This document shows, piece by piece, positions 6,647 to 11,657 of a DNA stretch of 11,657 bases (within the stretch, counting starts at the first letter, position 1; each line of letters starts with the position of its first letter). The stretch is from Myxococcales bacterium. GTDB lineage: Bacteria > Myxococcota_A > Polyangia > Fen-1088. The translations under genes were made by a program, and so were the position numbers. The notes below the pieces were generated by a model. It did no database searches. It saw only the letters and a program-made list of their open reading frames with translations, and had not been told where the DNA came from. The stretch lies in the NCBI GenBank assembly GCA_003170035.1, contig PMZX01000270.1, positions 8,866 through 20,522 on the forward strand, in the 5' to 3' direction.

Positions 6647-9600
6647 ATGAGGCGTCACGGATCAGTCAGACGCCTGACGGCAGGGACGCGCCGTCGGGCG
6701 AATCTTTTTGTTCAAGGGTGGGCGGTCTGCGCTCTGGCATGGACCACTGGCTGCAGTGTCGACACCGCGGTGAGCGCGCAGGACGCGCCGACGGGGGGCG
6801 TGTTGCCCGATGGGGGAGTGGTGCTACTGGCTGACAGTGGCCCTCTCGTGGTGCTGCCTGAGCCGCGCACGACGGATGGTGGCCTTTGTCAAGCGAAGAC
6901 CTGCAGTGCAGGCGCAACCCGGTTCTGCGGGGACATCGACAACTGCGGACAGACCTTGCATTGTGGCGCCTGTGCCGCCGGCAACCAGTGCAAGAACAAC
7001 ACTTGCGTCGCGGTGGGATCGACCACTTGCCTCAAGGGGTGTACGGTTGCGGGCGGGACATATTGCGGAGTGATCGGGGACGGATGCGGCGCGACGCTCG
7101 ACTGTGGGGCCGACTGTGCCGTGGGTTGGACCTGCGGCGTGGACCATATCTGCAAGGGCGGTCCCACTTGCCAGGCAGACACCTGCGTGGCGGCCTCGGG
7201 AGACCACTACTGCGGGAAGATCGGGGATGGCTGCGGCAGCACGCTCGACTGCGGGAATCCTTGTCCCACCGGATGGGATTGTGTGGAAAACCTCTGCGTG
7301 GGCTCGCCGATCGTCTGCCCACCGCTGGCTTGCGTGACCGCGAGTGGCGACCACTACTGCGGGACCATTGGCAATGGATGTGGCGGGACCCTCGAATGCG
7401 GAAACGACTGTCCGACGGGATGGACTTGCGAAGGGCACGTGTGCAAGGCGACGCCTCCCATCTGCACGCCGGTGACCTGCGCGACTGCCACCGGGGATCA
7501 CTACTGTGGGCCCATCGGGGACGGCTGTGGCGGCACGCTCGATTGCGGGGCTGACTGTCCCACGGGATGGACCTGCCTGAATTCCGTTTGCGTCGGCGGG
7601 CCTCCGGCGTGTACGCCGGCCACCTGCGACACGGCAGGCGGCGGACAGTACTGTGGCAAGGTCGGGGACGGCTGCGGCGGCACGTTGAACTGTCCGGCCG
7701 ACTGTCCACAGCCCGGATGGGTGTGCGAGGAGCACCTGTGCAAGGGCGGGGCAACCTGCCCGAAGATCACCTGCGCGACTGCGAGCGGGGACCACTACTG
7801 CGGGACTGTGGGCGATGGTTGCGGCGGGTCGCTGGCCTGCGGGAACGATTGCCCGGCCGGCTGGACCTGTGGGGCCGACCACATCTGCAAGGGAGGTCCA
7901 GGCGTTTGTGCCCATTTGACCTGTACGACCTCGAGTGGGGATCACTACTGCGGAACCGTGGGTGACGGTTGCGGCGGCACGCTGGAATGTGGGAACGACT
8001 GCCTGGCGGGATGGACCTGTGGAACCGACCACATCTGCAAAGGCGGCGTGGCGTGCGCACCGGCAACATGCGACGCGCCCAACGGCGACCACTACTGCGG
8101 AACGATCGGGGACAAGTGCGGTGGCACGCTCGACTGCGGCACGACTTGTCCCAAGGCCGGCTGGTTGTGCAAGAACAACATGTGCACAGGCGACCCTTCC
8201 TGCAAGCCCTTGACCTGTGTGGCGTCGAGCGCGGACAACTACTGCGGGGCGATCGGGGACGGCTGTGGCGGGACCCTCGATTGCGGCACCACCTGTCCCA
8301 AGGCCGGCTGGGTGTGCGACAACGGTCTGTGCAAGGCCGGGCCAACCGCTGGCTGCGTGCCGAGAACCTGCACAACGGCGTTCGGGGATCAGTATTGCGG
8401 TGACATCGGGGACGGGTGTGGATCCACGATTCACTGCGGAACCATCTGCGCAAAGACCGGATGGTCCTGCCAAGACAACCTCTGCAAGGCAGGGCCAACC
8501 GCTGGCTGCTCGCCGCTGGCCTGCATGACGGCGAACGGCGACCAGTATTGCGGTGACATCGGGGACGGGTGTGGATCGACAGTTCACTGTGGAACGACTT
8601 GCGCGAAGACCGGCTGGACCTGCCAGGACAATCTGTGCAAGGCGGGACCGACCGCTGGTTGCGCGCCCCTGACCTGCGCAACCGCCAGTGGCGACCAGTA
8701 CTGCGGAACCATCGGCGATGGCTGCGGCAACTCGCTGGCCTGCGGAACGACCTGCAGCAAGACCGGGTGGACTTGCCAGAACAATCTGTGCAAGGGTGGC
8801 CCAAGTTGCACGCCAGGTAACTGCAAGCCGACTTCCGGCGGTCAGTACTGCGGAACCATCGGCGACGGTTGCGGCAACTCTCTGGTTTGCAGCACCGATT
8901 GCTCGGCCGCGGGCAGCGGCTGGAGTTGCCAGAACAATCTGTGCAAAGGCGGCCCAAGTTGCGCCCCGCTCACTTGCGTGGCGTCGAGCGCGGACAACTA
9001 CTGTGGGTCGATCGGGGACGGCTGCGGCGGGACGCTCCCCTGCAGCACGACCTGCCCCAAGGCCGGGTGGGTGTGCGACCAGGGGCTGTGCAAGGCCGGG
9101 CCAGCCGCTGGCTGCGTGCCGCAGGCGTGTACCACTGCGGCCGGGGATCAATACTGCGGTGACATCGGCGACGGGTGTGGATCAACGGTTCACTGTGGAA
9201 CCACCTGCAGCAAGACCGGGTGGACCTGCCAAAGCAATCTGTGCAAGGCTGGGCCTACGGCCGGCTGTGTGCCGCTGACCTGCACGACGGCAAACGGCGA
9301 CCAGTACTGCGGCGACATCGGCGATGGCTGCGGCTCGACGCTACATTGCGGAACCGTGTGCACAAAGACCGGGTGGACCTGCCAGAGCAACCTGTGCAAG
9401 GCAGGGCCCACCGCTGGCTGCACGCCGCTCACCTGCACCACGGCCAGCGGCGACCAGTACTGCGGCACCATCGGCGACGGCTGCGGCAACTCGCTCGACT
9501 GCGGCACCACTTGCACGAAGAGCGGGTGGACCTGTCAGAGCAACCTGTGCAAGGGCGACCCGCCGGCTTGCACTCCACTGACCTGCAATCCGGCTTCGGG

Positions 9601-11536
9601 TGGCCGGTACTGCGGAACCATTGGCGATGGCTGCGGCCACTCGCTGGATTGCGGCACGGACTGCTCGGCCGCCGGCACCGGCTGGTTGTGCGGCAGCAAG
9701 AACTCGTGCGTGGGTGGGACGGGCTGTGTGCCCGTTACCTGCAACAACGCCAAGGGCGTGCAGCAGTACTGCGGCGGCGTGGGCGATGCTTGTGGTGCGA
9801 CCCTGAGCTGCCCGGCCACATGCGCGACCCCTGGCGTGCCCTGCGGTGCGATCACAGCCAATGTTTGCGAGCCCTGCGGCGGCCTGTGCCTGAATCGGGT
9901 TCGCTGCAGCGGTACGGCCACGACCAGCCTCAGCGGCACGGTGTACGACCCCGCCGGCTACAACCAGCTCTACAACGTGATCGTGTCCATCCCGAATGCG
10001 GCGCTGGACCCCATTCCCGCGGGTGTGAGCTGCACCTCTTGCGACGGCCAGGTATCGGGTCAGCCGATTGCCTCGGCGCTGACCGATGCCAATGGGCACT
10101 TTGTCCTCAACAACGTGCCCTGGGGTGTTGATTTCCCATTGGTCATGCAACTTGGCAAGTGGCGGCGCCAGATCACGATTTCGAGGTCGCTGGTCACCAA
10201 CCAGTGTGCTGACAATCCCATCACCGAGACCAAGCCGGTGACCCTGTTGCGCCTGCCCAGGAACATCCACACTGACTACAACGACCCCAGCGGTCCATTT
10301 AACAACGGCCAATACCTGAGCATACCCAAGATCGCCATAACGGCTGGGCGTGCTCGAAATCCCGACAACACCACTGACGAGCGTCTACAATGCCTGCTTC
10401 GCCGGATAGGGGTCGATGCATCTGAATTCACCCTGCCCAGCGGTTCGGGCTCGGTGCAGTTGTACAATCAGTCGAAGAGCCCAGACACGTGCAGCACAAT
10501 ATCGGGGATCGCGGGAACATTCCCTGACGCGACAACGAGTCTTTGGGACAAACAGGCTGACCTGAACAAGTACGACGTGATCCTACTCAACTGTGGCGGC
10601 ACCCAGGTCGACCCCACCACAACCGGGGGGCAGGGCTTTATTCCGAATCCTGCCGCGGCCAATCTAATGAAGGCCTATCTTGATGCCGGTGGCCGCGTGT
10701 TCGCCGAACACTTTCACTGGGCGTGGATCAAGTCGTTCACGGGCTCGCCGAGCTATCCTTCCGTCTTCGGCGACGTTGCAACCTGGAACACAGGCACCGG
10801 CTTCATCGGAACGACTGCAAGGGACACCCTCATCGATCAATCATTCCCAAAGGGCATCGCGTTTGCTAGCTGGCTGTCAAGCGTCGGCGCATCCACCATC
10901 CCAGGGCACCTGACACTGTCAAGCAGCGCGAAATTCACCGCCATCGACCAGATCCATCCGCCTTCACAGCGGTGGATCTACGAACCTGTAAGCGCAGGGG
11001 CTCCGAATGGGGCGGCACAATATACCCACTACTTCTCTTTCAACACTCCGATCAACACGCAGGCGGACGCGGGCACGGCAACCCAGTGCGGGAAGTTTGT
11101 CTACACTGCTTTGCACGTGACCGATGCGGCAACGACTGATTTCCCTGGAGATCCAGACACCAGCGCAGGCAACGTGTTCCCTGGCTGCTGTTACGCTCGC
11201 ACGGGCCTCTCACCGCAGGAGAAGGCCCTGGAGTTCATGATCTTCGACCTCTCGGGGTGCGTGACTCCGATTGACCTGCCGCCCACGCCGCCGCCGGCTG
11301 CCAGTGCCACGCCTCCTGCGGCTGCGCCGCCGCCCGCCGCGGCGCCGCCGCCTCCTCCGCCGCCACCACCCGCTGCACCGCCGCCGGCTGCCGCACCGCC
11401 AACTGTCTCTGCTCCGCCGCCACCTCCGCCGCCACCGGCTGCCGTGCCACCTGCCGCTTCGCCACCGCCGCCACCGCCGCCACCGCCGGCGCCACCGCCA
11501 GCGCTACCGCCGCCAGACAACCCGTTCAACCAGTAG
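6647..11536 (+). CDS. Giant secreted Cys-rich repeat protein with C-terminal alpha/beta domain and Pro-rich tail
   Basis: A 1629-residue exported protein; no gene name recognised. Order: signal sequence (about 18-36, ending WTTGC, perhaps a relaxed lipobox with C36); an acidic Gly/Asp/Pro linker (37-80); 20 tandem units with eight cysteines each (81-1076); a carboxypeptidase-regulatory-like beta domain (about 1095-1180, SGTVYDPAG to DANGHFVLNNVPWGVDFPL); an alpha/beta domain (about 1230-1540) with LQCLLRRIGVD, YDVILLNCGG (1309) and YLDAGGRVFAEHFHWAW (1342-1358), reminiscent of glutamine-amidotransferase-like folds; and a Pro/Ala tail (1545-1629) with runs of up to nine prolines. The start has GAGG 7 nt upstream. 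The cysteines imply oxidative folding outside the cytoplasm. Similar repeats occur in large myxobacterial surface proteins; the role may be adhesion or matrix binding, which is inference. A Tat-like TRRRANLF is too weak to rely on. Confidence 0.88.
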   Translation: MRRHGSVRRLTAGTRRRANLFVQGWAVCALAWTTGCSVDTAVSAQDAPTGGVLPDGGVVLLADSGPLVVLPEPRTTDGGLCQAKTCSAGATRFCGDIDNCGQTLHCGACAAGNQCKNNTCVAVGSTTCLKGCTVAGGTYCGVIGDGCGATLDCGADCAVGWTCGVDHICKGGPTCQADTCVAASGDHYCGKIGDGCGSTLDCGNPCPTGWDCVENLCVGSPIVCPPLACVTASGDHYCGTIGNGCGGTLECGNDCPTGWTCEGHVCKATPPICTPVTCATATGDHYCGPIGDGCGGTLDCGADCPTGWTCLNSVCVGGPPACTPATCDTAGGGQYCGKVGDGCGGTLNCPADCPQPGWVCEEHLCKGGATCPKITCATASGDHYCGTVGDGCGGSLACGNDCPAGWTCGADHICKGGPGVCAHLTCTTSSGDHYCGTVGDGCGGTLECGNDCLAGWTCGTDHICKGGVACAPATCDAPNGDHYCGTIGDKCGGTLDCGTTCPKAGWLCKNNMCTGDPSCKPLTCVASSADNYCGAIGDGCGGTLDCGTTCPKAGWVCDNGLCKAGPTAGCVPRTCTTAFGDQYCGDIGDGCGSTIHCGTICAKTGWSCQDNLCKAGPTAGCSPLACMTANGDQYCGDIGDGCGSTVHCGTTCAKTGWTCQDNLCKAGPTAGCAPLTCATASGDQYCGTIGDGCGNSLACGTTCSKTGWTCQNNLCKGGPSCTPGNCKPTSGGQYCGTIGDGCGNSLVCSTDCSAAGSGWSCQNNLCKGGPSCAPLTCVASSADNYCGSIGDGCGGTLPCSTTCPKAGWVCDQGLCKAGPAAGCVPQACTTAAGDQYCGDIGDGCGSTVHCGTTCSKTGWTCQSNLCKAGPTAGCVPLTCTTANGDQYCGDIGDGCGSTLHCGTVCTKTGWTCQSNLCKAGPTAGCTPLTCTTASGDQYCGTIGDGCGNSLDCGTTCTKSGWTCQSNLCKGDPPACTPLTCNPASGGRYCGTIGDGCGHSLDCGTDCSAAGTGWLCGSKNSCVGGTGCVPVTCNNAKGVQQYCGGVGDACGATLSCPATCATPGVPCGAITANVCEPCGGLCLNRVRCSGTATTSLSGTVYDPAGYNQLYNVIVSIPNAALDPIPAGVSCTSCDGQVSGQPIASALTDANGHFVLNNVPWGVDFPLVMQLGKWRRQITISRSLVTNQCADNPITETKPVTLLRLPRNIHTDYNDPSGPFNNGQYLSIPKIAITAGRARNPDNTTDERLQCLLRRIGVDASEFTLPSGSGSVQLYNQSKSPDTCSTISGIAGTFPDATTSLWDKQADLNKYDVILLNCGGTQVDPTTTGGQGFIPNPAAANLMKAYLDAGGRVFAEHFHWAWIKSFTGSPSYPSVFGDVATWNTGTGFIGTTARDTLIDQSFPKGIAFASWLSSVGASTIPGHLTLSSSAKFTAIDQIHPPSQRWIYEPVSAGAPNGAAQYTHYFSFNTPINTQADAGTATQCGKFVYTALHVTDAATTDFPGDPDTSAGNVFPGCCYARTGLSPQEKALEFMIFDLSGCVTPIDLPPTPPPAASATPPAAAPPPAAAPPPPPPPPPAAPPPAAAPPTVSAPPPPPPPPAAVPPAASPPPPPPPPPAPPPALPPPDNPFNQ
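8201..8959 (+). repeat. Five-unit block, copy A of a tandem super-repeat
   Basis: Five consecutive units (253 codons) that match, unit by unit and in the same order, the five units that follow. Diagnostic marks are VASSADNYCG in the first unit, GDIGDGCGST and an HCG in the second and third, GDGCGNSLACG in the fourth, and the longer CSAAGSGW form in the fifth. Tails of the first three units all read LCKAGPTAG. Confidence 0.85.
8960..9724 (+). repeat. Five-unit block, copy B of a tandem super-repeat
   Basis: Five units (255 codons) repeating copy A in the same order: VASSADNYCG, two HCG units, a GNSLDCG unit and a CSAAGTGW unit. Copy B is two codons longer because of single-residue additions at the ends of its fourth and fifth units. 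Both copies of the first unit share GTGGCGTCGAGCGCGGACAA; many of the remaining differences are at third codon positions. Confidence 0.85.
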
Positions 11537-11565
11537 ACGGGCTCGACTTCGACGTTCTGATATGG

Positions 11566-11582
11566 GAACCCTAAAAGGGTTC
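11566..11582 (+). terminator. Hairpin after the giant gene
   Basis: GAACCCT (11566-11572) pairs perfectly with AGGGTTC (11576-11582) around an AAA loop, 29 bp after the TAG at 11534-11536. No T-run follows, so it may be an mRNA 3'-end stabiliser or factor-assisted terminator, or part of an intergenic repeat. The remaining sequence to 11657 is C-rich, with CGCTCGCTTCGCTCGG near 11620, and shows no gene. Confidence 0.45.
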
Positions 11583-11657
11583 GCTCCGCCCTTCGGCCCC
11601 CCACCTGCCACCCGCACCCCGCTCGCTTCGCTCGGCCTCGCCATACCCTCCCGCGAT

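Larger units (their letters stand above)
6887..9874 (+). repeat. Twenty tandem eight-cysteine units (about 49 codons each)
   Basis: The repeat array covers residues 81-1076 of the giant protein. The unit consensus is C-x4-C, then GDxYCG, IGDGCGGTL, CG, C, GWxC and LCKGGP, with eight Cys per unit (160 in all). The first unit (6887-7027) and the last (9725-9874) are divergent caps that keep all eight cysteines; the 18 between are closely alike. Three length classes differ between the sixth and seventh Cys: CPTGWTC-like (most of units 2-8), CPKAGWVC/CAKTGWTC-like (units 6 and 9-18, counting the first as 1, is mixed: the class starts at unit 9), and CSAAGSGWSC-like (units 14 and 19). An even cysteine number per unit fits four internal disulfides. 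Confidence 0.93.

Noticed and set aside
6689..6712. Twin-arginine signal (TRRRANLF) in the giant protein
   Set aside because: The residues after RR do not fit the usual FLK pattern, and a protein with 160 Cys is more likely exported unfolded through Sec.
6824..9151. Long open frame on the minus strand opposite the giant gene (775 codons)
   Set aside because: It mirrors the tandem repeats of the plus-strand gene in GC-rich DNA, is Ala/Arg/Gly-rich, and has no recognisable domain or ribosome-binding site.
6887..9874. CRISPR-like or simple satellite array
   Set aside because: The repeats are about 147 bp, in frame and diverge mostly at third codon positions; there are no short identical repeats with unique spacers.
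6887..9874. Hevein-type chitin-binding domains (also eight Cys in about 43 residues)
   Set aside because: The units lack the adjacent CC pair and the serine/aromatic pattern of hevein; only the cysteine number is similar.
11191..11604. Minus-strand polyglycine frame under the Pro-rich tail
   Set aside because: It is the complement of the giant gene's Pro/Ala codons and has no independent coding evidence.

Overview
The window is GC-rich bacterial DNA. It most likely comes from a myxobacterium or close relative (Myxococcota). The pointers are an adenosylcobalamin-dependent ribonucleotide reductase, two lipoproteins with AgmX/PglI-like C-terminal folds, a TonB-N-like membrane protein of a type I associate with myxobacteria, and a giant secreted protein built from Cys-rich 'YCGxIGDGCGGTLxCG' repeats. 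I assign the phylum from protein style only; no rRNA or tRNA gene is present.

Left part (1-2489): the 3' end of nrdJ, then a glyoxalase-II-like metallo-beta-lactamase-fold hydrolase. Converging on it is a DUF155/RMD1-family protein with a C-terminal membrane anchor; the two coding regions overlap by 14 bp at their 3' ends. Divergent from the DUF155 gene is the relic of an acyl-CoA dehydrogenase: the first ~40 and last ~30 codons survive in different frames and the whole middle is missing.

Middle (2538-6118): two small AgmX/PglI-like lipoproteins on the plus strand face a minus-strand pair. That pair is a protein resembling a methyltransferase fold that has lost its glycine-rich loop, and, overlapping it by 8 bp, a 488-residue inner-membrane protein with a TonB-like N-terminus. 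These look like cell-envelope genes of uncertain role. The methyltransferase-like gene has its best -10 box almost on top of its start codon, and so does the second lipoprotein gene, which suggests (near-)leaderless mRNAs.

Right part (6182-11657): a divergent pair separated by 195 bp. Leftward is an 89-residue lipoprotein whose C-terminal half is 38 prolines in 39 residues. Rightward is a 1629-residue exported protein: signal sequence, 20 tandem eight-cysteine units (160 Cys in 996 residues), a carboxypeptidase-regulatory-like beta domain, an alpha/beta domain reminiscent of glutamine-amidotransferase-like folds, and an 85-residue Pro/Ala tail. Ten of the 20 units form a clear five-unit block duplicated in tandem. 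The gene is followed by a 7-bp-stem hairpin. This divergent pair, both partners ending in Pro-rich tails, is the most distinctive part of the window and looks like a surface or envelope module.
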